Shown in pieces: positions 44,998 through 52,895 of a DNA stretch of 64,000 nt; the first letter of the stretch is position 1, and every line of letters begins with the position of its first letter. Position numbers and translations under genes: made by a program. Source of the DNA: Lentisphaeria bacterium (GTDB lineage: Bacteria > Verrucomicrobiota > Lentisphaeria > Victivallales > Victivallaceae); the NCBI GenBank assembly GCA_017508385.1, contig JAFVZB010000025.1, positions 16,494 through 80,493 of the forward strand. The letters are read 5' to 3'. Below the pieces are notes generated by a model, which saw only the letters and a program-made list of their open reading frames with translations, searched no databases and had not been told where the DNA came from.

Positions 44998-46302
44998 GTG
45001 CTGAACAGTTTTGTAAAACGCAGTCAGCTGCTTTTTCTTCTCAGCTTCACCATTCCGATTACCCTCGGAACTCTCTTGTTGAAGATTCCGGGAGTATATC
45101 GCGGTGAACTGCGCTGGATAGATGCGCTTTACACATCCACCAGTGCCGTTTGCGTTACCGGACTCTCAGTCGTTCAGGTTTGTGATTTCAACTTCTGGGG
45201 TCAGCTTATCATACTGTTGATGATACAGTTCGGAGGTCTCGGTATCGTTACTATCAGCGCATGGTTCATTCTGATATTGGGCAGGCATTTTTCATTTGAC
45301 GAGCGATTGATGATGTCCACATTGAACGATGATTTTTCCATGCGCAACTCAGAGATGCTTATCCGTCTGGTCATCCGTTATACTCTGATCTGCGAGGCAG
45401 TGGGCACGGTGATAATTTTTGCCGGATGTCTGTTGAACCGTGAGAGTTTTTTCCCTGCATTATGGCACTCATTGTTCATATCAATAGCAAGTTACTGCAA
45501 TGCCGGATTTTCTCCGTACGCCGACAGCGTGGAGAGCATTAGCCGCCTCTCTCAGTTCGGCAGTTCTCTCATGATCCTCACCGGAAGTCTGGGAATATAT
45601 GTCATCTACGATATCATGCAGCGGGTGAGCGGCAAGCGTTTCTTTATGCGTGCCCACAGCAAGCTGGTTCTCTGGGCGACCGGAGTTTTACTGGCTGTTT
45701 CCACTGTTCTTCTGCATTTGCTCGGAACAAAAGATGGTCATATCCTCAATGTTTTTGATGCTTATTACATGGCAGTATCGGGCTGTTCAGCAGGATTCAA
45801 CAGTGTGAGAATGTCCACGCTTCCCGACGTGAGTCTGGTGCTGCTGATGTTTCTGATGCTGGTCGGCGGAGCTCCCGGTTCGACCGCAGGCGGACTCAAA
45901 ATCAGTACCGTCGCCATCGCCGCCGCTGCCATCTGGTGCACCATTACCGGACACCGTCAGGTGGTGATATTCAAGCGTCACATTCCCATGGATAACGTGA
46001 TGAAAGCCTTTGCGGTGATTTCCCTCTTCGCCATTCTGGTGGTCGCGGGAAGCATCGCTGTGAAGTTGACCAACCCTGAACAGGAGCTCGGTAATCTGCT
46101 CTTCGAGTCGATATCCGCCATCTGCACCGTGGGATTATCCATTGAAAACACCTCGTCCCTGATGCCGGATATCGGCAAAATAGTGATTATTGCGCTTATG
46201 TATATCGGCAGAATAGGACCTCTGACGCTGCTGCTCTTTTTGCTCGCCCGGGAAAAACCCGGTAAAGTAGGCTATCCCGAAGAGCGCATTATTATCGGAT
46301 AA
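44998..46302 (+). CDS. ktrB: Trk/Ktr-type potassium channel subunit
   Basis: 434 aa with four MPM-type pore units, each with its filter loop: TSAVCVTGLSVVQ, ASYCNAGFSPY, SGCSAGFNSVRM and SAICTVGLSIENT. Starts at GTG (44998) behind AAGGAGG at 44982-44988. Transports K+ (possibly Na+-coupled) and is gated by the RCK protein encoded next. KtrB is chosen over TrkH because of length and the single-RCK partner. Confidence 0.9.
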   Translation: MLNSFVKRSQLLFLLSFTIPITLGTLLLKIPGVYRGELRWIDALYTSTSAVCVTGLSVVQVCDFNFWGQLIILLMIQFGGLGIVTISAWFILILGRHFSFDERLMMSTLNDDFSMRNSEMLIRLVIRYTLICEAVGTVIIFAGCLLNRESFFPALWHSLFISIASYCNAGFSPYADSVESISRLSQFGSSLMILTGSLGIYVIYDIMQRVSGKRFFMRAHSKLVLWATGVLLAVSTVLLHLLGTKDGHILNVFDAYYMAVSGCSAGFNSVRMSTLPDVSLVLLMFLMLVGGAPGSTAGGLKISTVAIAAAAIWCTITGHRQVVIFKRHIPMDNVMKAFAVISLFAILVVAGSIAVKLTNPEQELGNLLFESISAICTVGLSIENTSSLMPDIGKIVIIALMYIGRIGPLTLLLFLLAREKPGKVGYPEERIIIG

Positions 46303-46322
46303 AATAAATAAGGAACAATACC

Positions 46323-46979
46323 ATGGCAAAAAAAAGTTATGCTGTATGCGGACTCGGTGCTTTCGGTTCCCGTCTTGCTGAGGAGTTGAGCAAAGCCGGA
46401 CACTCAGTCATGGCGTGTGATGTAAATCCAAGCAAAGTGAACTTCATGCGGGATAAAGTCATTCAGGCGGTCATCGCCGATATGAGTGATATCGAAGCGG
46501 TGAAAGAGCTGGATATATCCAAATTCGATGCTGTGATACTCAGTATGAGCAAGTATTTTGAAAAGCAGGTTCTCGCCCTCACTCTGCTCAAGCAGGAGGG
46601 GGCAAAGCGGGTGCTCGCCAAGGCATCAAGCGATATTCAGGAGCGTATTCTTTACCGTCTCGGAGCTGATGAAGTCATCCGTCCTGAACAGTTTGTCGCC
46701 CAGCGGCTCTGCCGCAGACTGAGTCTGGATAACATCTCGGATATATTTGAATTCAAGGGCGAGGCTATCGCCGAAGTCGAAGTTCCCGGCTCTCTCGACG
46801 GAAAGACTTTGATGGAGCTTGATTTGCGCGGAAAATACTCCATCACTGTTCTGCTCATCAACAAACCTGCCGACCCCGGCGAGCGCACTCCCGGACCGCA
46901 CACCGTACTTGAGCGGGGCGACCTGCTCACCGTTTTCGGTAATCAAAATGCAATCATAGAACTCTTCAAGGAGAAATAA
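46323..46979 (+). CDS. ktrA: Ktr-type RCK regulatory subunit
   Basis: 218 aa. N-terminal Rossmann RCK_N domain with SYAVCGLGAFGSRLAEELSK, and C-terminal RCK_C domain (about 140-215). It is a cytoplasmic ring that binds nucleotides and gates KtrB. Single RCK unit, as in KtrA/TrkA-N proteins. AAGGAA precedes the start. HIT gene follows after 3 bp. Confidence 0.92.
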   Translation: MAKKSYAVCGLGAFGSRLAEELSKAGHSVMACDVNPSKVNFMRDKVIQAVIADMSDIEAVKELDISKFDAVILSMSKYFEKQVLALTLLKQEGAKRVLAKASSDIQERILYRLGADEVIRPEQFVAQRLCRRLSLDNISDIFEFKGEAIAEVEVPGSLDGKTLMELDLRGKYSITVLLINKPADPGERTPGPHTVLERGDLLTVFGNQNAIIELFKEK

Positions 46980-46982
46980 ATC

Positions 46983-47417
46983 ATGGATAACTGCGTTTTC
47001 TGTAAAATAATCAACAATGAGATCCCCTCAGCCAAAATTTATGAGGATGACCTTGTGCTGGCTTTTCTCGACCTCGGTCCGATCAATTACGGACACGCTC
47101 TTGTAATTCCCAAAGAGCACCATGAGTCAAGCTCGACCATTCCCGAGGCGACCGCCGGACGTATGTTCAAAGTAGGTTCACGCATCGGAGTCGCTCTCAA
47201 ACGCAAACTTGATTACGATGCATTCAATCTCCACCTTGCCGACGGCTCTGCCGCAGGTCAGGTGGTTATGCACGCCCATTTGCACGTCGTTCCCAGAGGT
47301 GTCGAGGATGGTTTCCGCTGGAACTGGCGTCAGCTCAAATATGAAGATGGCAAAATGCAGGAGATCGCTTCAGAGATAGCTCCCAGGGTTGCCGCTGACC
47401 TTGCGGAAGGCAGATAA
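46983..47417 (+). CDS. HIT-family nucleotide hydrolase
   Basis: 144 aa. Opening CVFCKIINNEIPSAKIYED and histidine triad HAHLHVVPR (HxHxH) typical of HINT/HIT proteins, which cleave nucleoside phosphoramidates or AMP conjugates. The C-terminal Trp-containing segment is short. Sits 3 bp after ktrA, one base before the next gene. Confidence 0.92.
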   Translation: MDNCVFCKIINNEIPSAKIYEDDLVLAFLDLGPINYGHALVIPKEHHESSSTIPEATAGRMFKVGSRIGVALKRKLDYDAFNLHLADGSAAGQVVMHAHLHVVPRGVEDGFRWNWRQLKYEDGKMQEIASEIAPRVAADLAEGR

Positions 47418-47418
47418 G

Positions 47419-48096
47419 ATGAAGTGCCGTCACCTGTTGCGTGCGGTCGTATGTGCGGTCGTATTTGCATCCGGAGCCGGACTCCATGCCGAAGACCATC
47501 CGATGCTGGATAAATTTGCCCATCGGCTCGATGCGATAGAAAAGAAGTTCTGGCGTATTGCTCCGCTGCCTGATGATCACCGCTCACGTCCTGATTTCAG
47601 CGCAGAGCTCCTTGAGCTGGAAAATATGGCACGCACTTTGCGCCGCAACTGCATATCGTATAATTGCGGAAAAATTCCCGATCTGTACGAGGATGCTTTG
47701 ATGCTTTCAAGAGCCTACGATCAGTTCAGAGTCAACTCCAAATCCAAGAGCCGCAGTTTAACTGTTTCCGGAACCGGAATAAAGGAGTATCAGCGGCGTC
47801 ACAATAAACTGATGCGTGAAAAACTCAAGGAAGCAGAGGAGGAAACCGGTAAAAAACTGCGCAAGCGTTCAAGTAAAACCCGTCCGAAGCTCTCGGAGTT
47901 CGATTGTGATGATTACAGCAGTTTTCTCGATGACGTCAGCGACAAAAATGCCCGCAAATTTTCCAATTGGGCAAACGGCTTGAAGAGCAGAGAAAAAATA
48001 AAAACTGCGGAACAGATATTTTCAGTTTGGCAGAAGAGCATCTGTAATATGCGTATGAAACTTGTCCTGCTGGCGCAGCGGGGCAAATTGAAGTAG
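47419..48096 (+). CDS. Exported hypothetical protein
   Basis: 225 aa with a signal peptide (RHLLRAVVCAVVFASGAGLHA), so probably periplasmic. Rich in Lys/Arg, mostly helical, with the pairs RRNCISYNCGKIP and EFDCDDYSSFLDD that could form disulfides. I do not recognise the family. The frame is open 30 bp upstream into the HIT gene, but the ATG at 47419 with GGAAGG and a clean signal peptide is the better start. folD follows after 14 bp. Confidence 0.7.
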   Translation: MKCRHLLRAVVCAVVFASGAGLHAEDHPMLDKFAHRLDAIEKKFWRIAPLPDDHRSRPDFSAELLELENMARTLRRNCISYNCGKIPDLYEDALMLSRAYDQFRVNSKSKSRSLTVSGTGIKEYQRRHNKLMREKLKEAEEETGKKLRKRSSKTRPKLSEFDCDDYSSFLDDVSDKNARKFSNWANGLKSREKIKTAEQIFSVWQKSICNMRMKLVLLAQRGKLK

Positions 48097-48110
48097 GAGA
48101 CAGATATTTT

Positions 48111-48992
48111 ATGGCAGCCATGATTATAGACGGCAAGGCGATTTCAGCTCAGATAAACAGCGAGACCGCCGAAATGACAGCAAAACTCAAAGCTCAGGGA
48201 GTCACTCCCGGTCTGGCGGTGATTCTGGTCGGCAACGACCCGGCATCTCAGGTTTACGTCAGAAACAAAGTGCGTACCTGTGAGGAGCTCGGATTTGAAT
48301 CACGCAAGATCACCATGTCCGAAGATGTTACAACTGCTGATGTGATCCGGGAAATCGAAAAGCTCAACAACGACCCGGCGATACACGGAATTCTTGTGCA
48401 GTCACCTCCGCCACCGCAAATCGACGAGGCGGCACTGATCGATGCGATATCCCCCGACAAGGATGCCGACTGTTTCAACGAACGCAACGTCGGAAGAGTT
48501 CTCATCGGGCACCGTGACGGAGTCAAACCCTGCACTCCGTGGGGAGTTATGGAGCTGCTCAAACGTTCAGGTATTTCCCTTTCCGGCAAGCACGCCGTGG
48601 TCATCGGCAGAAGTAATATCGTCGGCAAACCGCTTGCCGCCATGCTGATGCAAAAGAGCCGTGATGCCAATGCAACGGTGACAGTTGTTCACTCGGGAAC
48701 CAAAAATCTTGCTGAGATAGTCCGTCAGGCAGACGTGGTCATTGCCGCCATCGGAAAGGCAAACTTTGTCACTGCCGATATGGTCAAAGAGGGAGCTGTG
48801 GTCATCGATGTGGGTATCAACCGGGTGTTCAACCCCGAAACCGGAAAATCCAAACTGACCGGAGACGTTGATTTCGAGTCAGTCAAAGAGGTAGCCTCAG
48901 CCATAACTCCCGTCCCCGGCGGAGTCGGACCCATGACCATCGCCATGCTGATGCGCAACACCGTGGATGCCGCCGCACGCACATTGAAGTAA
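48111..48992 (+). CDS. folD: Methylenetetrahydrofolate dehydrogenase/cyclohydrolase
   Basis: 293 aa. PGLAVILVGNDPASQVYVRN with the catalytic Lys in RNK, HGILVQSPPPPQID, DKDADCF, PCTPWGVMELL, VVIGRSNIVGKPLA and the C-terminal PVPGGVGPMTIAMLM. It interconverts methylene-, methenyl- and formyl-THF using NADP. Last gene of the + strand run, followed after 25 bp by repeat copy B. Confidence 0.95.
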   Translation: MAAMIIDGKAISAQINSETAEMTAKLKAQGVTPGLAVILVGNDPASQVYVRNKVRTCEELGFESRKITMSEDVTTADVIREIEKLNNDPAIHGILVQSPPPPQIDEAALIDAISPDKDADCFNERNVGRVLIGHRDGVKPCTPWGVMELLKRSGISLSGKHAVVIGRSNIVGKPLAAMLMQKSRDANATVTVVHSGTKNLAEIVRQADVVIAAIGKANFVTADMVKEGAVVIDVGINRVFNPETGKSKLTGDVDFESVKEVASAITPVPGGVGPMTIAMLMRNTVDAAARTLK

Positions 48993-49017
48993 ACAGTTTT
49001 GTTACTGATATGGGGAG

Positions 49018-49119
49018 ATGATGCGGGGAGAGAGGGAAAACTTCTTTTCACGAGAAAAGAAGTTTTCCCTCTCTCCCCGCGCCCCTCTCACCCTTTCAAG
49101 AAAAGCGGGGAACTTTTTT
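49018..49119 (-). repeat. Structured intergenic repeat, family 1, copy B
   Basis: Minus-strand homologue of 38464-38566. The hairpin is a perfect 26-bp stem (49023-49048 with 49055-49080) with a 6-nt loop. A second possible pairing exists: CCCCGC (49075-49080) can also pair with GCGGGG (49105-49110), so two mutually exclusive folds are possible. Confidence 0.88.
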
Positions 49120-49134
49120 ATTTACCTTTACCTG

Positions 49135-49155
49135 CCCGTGTCGGGAACAGAGCCT
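49135..49155 (-). repeat. Short motif shared with the end of the window
   Basis: On the minus strand this reads AGGCTCTGTTCCCGA then CACGGG. The same motif, with one base different, occurs on the + strand at 63771-63791. Both contain a CCCG...CGGG stem. Confidence 0.75.
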
Positions 49156-49220
49156 TTTTTTATACCCAAATCCCCCACATCACACCGCAGCTGCCTCAGG
49201 CTGGGATGTGGCGGTGTGAG

Positions 49221-49260
49221 TACGGATATGTACGGATATATACGGATATGTACAGATGTG
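49221..49260 (+). repeat. 10-bp tandem array 1
   Basis: Four consecutive 10-bp units, TACGGATATG, TACGGATATA, TACGGATATG and TACAGATGTG. The unit is the same family as array 2 at 49380-49414, in opposite orientation. Confidence 0.85.
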
Positions 49261-49379
49261 TACGAAGCTGTAATTGGATTTAAGTAGTTTACCAAGATAA
49301 AAAGCATCATCTCCACATAGACTGGCGTGCCAAATACCCGTTTCCTCACATACATCGGAAACTTCTGCTTACAAATTTT

Positions 49380-49414
49380 CCGTACCCATCCGTACCCATC
49401 CGTACCCATCCGTA
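49380..49414 (-). repeat. 10-bp tandem array 2, inverted relative to array 1
   Basis: On the minus strand three and a half units of TACGGATGGG. The TACGGAT core pairs with array 1, giving up to three 7-bp blocks around a spacer of about 120 bp. Confidence 0.85.
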
Positions 49415-49454
49415 AAACCACACATCCAATCCTTCTGTATTTATAATTTACGGT

Positions 49455-49577
49455 AACAAAAACGTCGGTTAGGAAACATACCTTTATTGCCAGTACCCAA
49501 CCAACATATAAATCCGCAGGTATGTGACAGTATGCGCCAATTACCTTTCGCACCGCCCCAGCGGGGGCGGTGCGTTA
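49455..49577 (-). repeat. Structured 3' element, family 2, copy X
   Basis: It begins two bases after the lepB2 stop. Hairpin 1: CGCACCGCCCC/GGGGCGGTGCG (49549-49574). Then GGTAATTGG, GCATAC and CATACCTGCG, shared with copy Y. Hairpin 2: 49500-49507 with 49463-49470, two G-U pairs, followed by TTTTTGTT. Homologous to 63581-63705. Confidence 0.88.
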
Positions 49578-49578
49578 C

Positions 49579-50121
49579 TCAAAAAAGGGGAGAGCCTATT
49601 ATTCGGGATTTTCTTACTTGGCCGAAGCGGTGGACTCTTGACGGTTGACTGCGGTTGTCTCCTACTACGAAGTAGTGGCCGGGTTTTACTATCGTTTTTT
49701 TGGTGTTCCAGAAACTTACGTAATAAACGTATTTTTCCTCGAGCGGTTTTCCGTTCCGGTAGAGCGTTCCGTTATGGAAAAATATTTCGTCTCCGGGAAG
49801 TCCGACCACTCTTTTCAGGTAGTACACTTTTGATGAGTACTTTATTATCACCACGTCTCCGTATTTCGGTTCCGTAAAGAGGTATTGCCATTTCCAGCAG
49901 AATGTGAAGCCTTTTCTCGGGTAGGTCGGCATCATGCTTTCTCCGTCGATCACGCAGGGCATCAGCAGGAACTTGAACACCGCAACTGACGTGACTGCCA
50001 CTACTGACAGTCTGATGAAGAACGCCTTTCCCGGTTTCGGAAAAAAGAACTCTTTTACCTCTGCCGCTCCCGTGGAGTCATTGCTGCGGTGAGCCAGCAG
50101 AACTTTGTTCCACCACGACAT
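49579..50121 (-). CDS. Second signal peptidase I (short form)
   Basis: 180 aa. A membrane helix (FFIRLSVVAVTSVAVFKFLL) precedes Ser in GESMMPTY, Lys in YYLKRVVGLPGDEI and box E VVGDNRS. Box E continues as QPSRVHRFGQV, without the usual Asp-Ser-Arg, so the active site is somewhat atypical. Overlaps the PilT stop as TAATG, so it is coupled to the PilT gene. It may process pilus-related or other exported proteins; this is inferred from context only. Much shorter than the LepB at 26211. Confidence 0.85.
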   Translation of the reverse strand: MSWWNKVLLAHRSNDSTGAAEVKEFFFPKPGKAFFIRLSVVAVTSVAVFKFLLMPCVIDGESMMPTYPRKGFTFCWKWQYLFTEPKYGDVVIIKYSSKVYYLKRVVGLPGDEIFFHNGTLYRNGKPLEEKYVYYVSFWNTKKTIVKPGHYFVVGDNRSQPSRVHRFGQVRKSRIIGSPLF

Positions 50122-51260
50122 TACCAGAATTTCTTCTTCTTTTTCACCGTTTCAGGATCGATTCCCTGCGCTCTCAGGCGGCGTTCCTCTTCCTCAGCTT
50201 CCATCTGGCGCACGAAACGGGTCTTGTCGCTGGCTTTCATGTAAGCCTCTTCTGCGGAGATATTGCCGGCATCGTACTGTATCTGGATGGAGTTATCCAT
50301 CGACTGCATTCCTCTGCCTCCTCCGGCGTCGATGATGGTGCGGATATTGGCGATCTGACCCTCACGGATGGTATTGGGCAATCCCTCAGTCCAGAGCAGG
50401 ATCTCGTGAACGGCGACACGTCCTCCTGCGAGCTTGCGGCAGAGCAGCTGACTTACGATTCCTTTGAGGCACGAGGCGAGCATGGTACGGATCTGCGCCT
50501 GCTCATCCGAGGGAAACGCATCGATGATACGGTCGATGGTTTTGGGAGCGTTATTGGTGTGCAGCGTGGCAAACACCAGCATTCCCATGGTGGCGCAGGT
50601 GAGTCCGAGACGGATGGTTTCGTTGTCGCGCATCTCACCGAGCAGGATGATATCAGGGTCTGAACGCATCGCTCCGCGCAGGGCTTCCGGGAAGCTGTGG
50701 CTGTGCACTCCGACCTCACGGTGGACGATGGTGCAGTTTTTGTTCTGGTGCACGAACTCGATCGGGTCCTCGATGGTGATGATGTGTTTGTTGGTATTGT
50801 TGTTGATGTAGTCGATCATGGCGGCAAGCGTGGTGGATTTACCGCTTCCGGTGGGTCCGGTCACCAGAACGAGTCCGCTCTTGTAGCCGCAGATCTCTTT
50901 GAGTATCTCGGGCAGCTTCAAATCCTCGATGGTGAGGATTTTTGACGGGATCTGTCGCAGAATCGCTCCCATTCCGTGATAGTTGTAGAAGTAGTTGCAG
51001 CGGAAACGGGCGAAGCCGGGGATCTCGTGGGCGAAGTCGAGGTCACGCTTTGCCATAAACTCACTCCATCTCCACTCGGGCAGACAGATCTCTTTGAGCA
51101 TATACTCCATCTTTTCCGGAGTAAGTATATCCTCTTCGAGGTTCTGGATATTTCCGTGGATACGCGCTTTGGCGGGGAAATTGATCGACAAATGCAGGTC
51201 CGATCCGCCCATTGAGAGCATCTGGCGGAGATAGGCGTTGATCATGGGTTCGTTGTTCAT
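50121..51260 (-). CDS. pilT: PilT-type retraction ATPase
   Basis: 379 aa, a standard PilT. N-terminal domain GGSDLHLSINFPAKARIHG, Walker A TGPTGSGKST, Asp box EDPIEF, Walker B ILLGEMRD and His box LVFATLHTNNAPKTIDRIID, then the C-terminal SMDNSIQIQYDAG. Depolymerises type IV pili, cytoplasmic hexamer. GAGGAG precedes the ATG. Lies 5 bp after the second PilT-like gene and overlaps lepB2. Confidence 0.92.
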   Translation of the reverse strand: MNNEPMINAYLRQMLSMGGSDLHLSINFPAKARIHGNIQNLEEDILTPEKMEYMLKEICLPEWRWSEFMAKRDLDFAHEIPGFARFRCNYFYNYHGMGAILRQIPSKILTIEDLKLPEILKEICGYKSGLVLVTGPTGSGKSTTLAAMIDYINNNTNKHIITIEDPIEFVHQNKNCTIVHREVGVHSHSFPEALRGAMRSDPDIILLGEMRDNETIRLGLTCATMGMLVFATLHTNNAPKTIDRIIDAFPSDEQAQIRTMLASCLKGIVSQLLCRKLAGGRVAVHEILLWTEGLPNTIREGQIANIRTIIDAGGGRGMQSMDNSIQIQYDAGNISAEEAYMKASDKTRFVRQMEAEEEERRLRAQGIDPETVKKKKKFW

Positions 51261-51265
51261 TTTAT

Positions 51266-52846
51266 TTATCTCCTCTGAGCTTGGGCTTTAAGTTTCTGGG
51301 CTTCTCTCACGGCGTGGAGCTGTTCCATCTGGGCGATGGTCGCCGAATCGACCATGTAGGGTCTGCCGGCTTCGTAAGTAATGAGTCCCTGATTGAATTT
51401 TTCGAGGATGCACTGATCCATGGTGCACATGCCCTGCTTCACGCCGACCGCCATGGTCGATTTGAGCTGGAACGCTTTGCCCTCGGAAATGATGTTGCTC
51501 ACTGCCATGGTATTGAGCATGATCTCATAAACGAGCGTAAGTCCGCCGAAGCCGTCGGGAATGAGCTGCTGACAGACGATTCCGCGCATTGAACCTGCGG
51601 TCATCGCTCTGATTTGCGGCTGCTGCGCCGGAGGAAACACATCGAGCAGACGGTTCAACGTGTTGGGAGCATCTCCGGTGTGCATGGTGCCGATGACGAG
51701 GTGTCCGGTCTCGGCGGCGGTGATGGCGTTTTCGATGGTTTCGAGGTCGTGCATCTCACCGATGACGATCACGTCGGGGTCCTCACGCAGTGCGGCTTTG
51801 AGGGCTCTTGAGTAGCTTGCCGTGTGCTGACCCACCTCACGCTGGGTGACCTGACATCCGCGGGATATCTGCAATATCTCAATGGGGTCCTCGACGGTGA
51901 TGATGTGGTCTTGCCGCTTGGCGTTGACGATATCGATAAGACTTGCGAGCGTGGTGGTTTTGCCTGCTCCGATGGGACCCGTGACCAGAATGAGACCGTT
52001 GTTGTAGTCGAGCAGACGCTCGATGGTCGGAATATCCTTATCCATGAAGCCGAGCTCTTTGAGCGTGCAGATGTGGTCGGGAACCAGACGGTAGCTGCCG
52101 GAAGTTCCATCCTTTTCCTGCATGAGGCAGACACGGAAGCGGCAGGTGCCGACCTCAAGGGCGTAACCCATATCCTGATTTTCTACGAACTCGGCTTTGC
52201 TTGCGGCTGAGAGAAGCGAGGTGTTGAGGCGGAACGAATCCTCAGCGGTGAGCACGTAACTGTCGATGCGCTCGATCTGGAGCTGGCGGCGGACGAACGG
52301 AGCTGAACCGCCGGAAATGTGCAAATCACTGCATCCGAGATGGCGCAGACAGCTCAAAAGATAGATCATTCTGCCTGCGAGCTCGGCATCTGATAAAGTT
52401 GCGGTATCGGATAAACTGGGCAGGTCGGCATAGCTGTTGATTCCGGAAAAATCTATGTCGAATGCTTCAAAGTGCAGAGCCTCTTTGTCTCCGAGTTCGC
52501 CTGCTCCTGCAATATCGCCGTACTCCTGAGCCGGTTCTGCGGTTTCTGCCTCTTCGTAAGAGTCATCCGAAGCGAAGTCCTCTTCGGTGAACGGAGGAAG
52601 CTCTCCGCTCTGCCCCTGCTCTGAAGCGTAGTCGGCGAGGGCTTGGAACTGTTCGACGATTGCGGAAGCATCCTCTTCGCTGAGCTCACTTGCGAGACGG
52701 TCGAGGACGCACTGGGCATACTCGCCGAGTCCGCTGCCGTCGGGCAGTGTGTGGAAGAGCTTGAAGCCGTCGGAGACACTGAGAACTCCATTATCAGCCA
52801 GAGCATAGATAAACCATTGGATATCCGCCGGGGTACTTTCAGGCAT
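51266..52846 (-). CDS. PilT/PilU-like ATPase with an acidic N-terminal extension
   Basis: 526 aa. Residues 1-170 are an extra region rich in Glu/Asp (GELPPFTEEDFASDDSYEEA) that I do not recognise. From about 175 it is a PilT-type module: LGCSDLHISGGSAPFVRR, Walker A TGPIGAGKTT, EDPIEI, VIGEMHDLETI (MHD in place of MRD) and HLVIGTMHTGDAPNTLNRLL. Probably an accessory retraction motor or PilU-like partner of the PilT encoded next. AAGGAG precedes the ATG. First gene of the pilus run. Confidence 0.85.
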   Translation of the reverse strand: MPESTPADIQWFIYALADNGVLSVSDGFKLFHTLPDGSGLGEYAQCVLDRLASELSEEDASAIVEQFQALADYASEQGQSGELPPFTEEDFASDDSYEEAETAEPAQEYGDIAGAGELGDKEALHFEAFDIDFSGINSYADLPSLSDTATLSDAELAGRMIYLLSCLRHLGCSDLHISGGSAPFVRRQLQIERIDSYVLTAEDSFRLNTSLLSAASKAEFVENQDMGYALEVGTCRFRVCLMQEKDGTSGSYRLVPDHICTLKELGFMDKDIPTIERLLDYNNGLILVTGPIGAGKTTTLASLIDIVNAKRQDHIITVEDPIEILQISRGCQVTQREVGQHTASYSRALKAALREDPDVIVIGEMHDLETIENAITAAETGHLVIGTMHTGDAPNTLNRLLDVFPPAQQPQIRAMTAGSMRGIVCQQLIPDGFGGLTLVYEIMLNTMAVSNIISEGKAFQLKSTMAVGVKQGMCTMDQCILEKFNQGLITYEAGRPYMVDSATIAQMEQLHAVREAQKLKAQAQRR

Positions 52847-52895
52847 AGTAAAACTCCTTAGTATCTGAATTTCTTGTCGTTTTGATAATAATAAC

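Larger units (their letters stand above)
48993..49578. other. Non-coding repeat-rich region between folD and the second lepB
   Basis: 586 bp without a gene I can support. Contents in order: family 1 repeat B, the shared motif, a segment with crossing inverted repeats (49175-49218), array 1, about 120 bp of AT-rich sequence, array 2, and family 2 repeat copy X. The open frame 49128-49553 (minus) consists largely of these repeats. Confidence 0.7.

Noticed and set aside
48999..49287. Two overlapping + strand open frames of about 90 codons after folD
   Set aside because: They are translations of repeat copy B and its flank, including the palindrome; no RBS or family features.
49221..49414. CRISPR-like array
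   Set aside because: Units are 10 bp, directly adjacent and without spacers; no cas genes are present.
49128..49553. 141-codon open frame on the minus strand between folD and lepB2
   Set aside because: It runs through both 10-bp arrays and the family 2 element, has no RBS and no recognisable protein features. The repeats explain its length.
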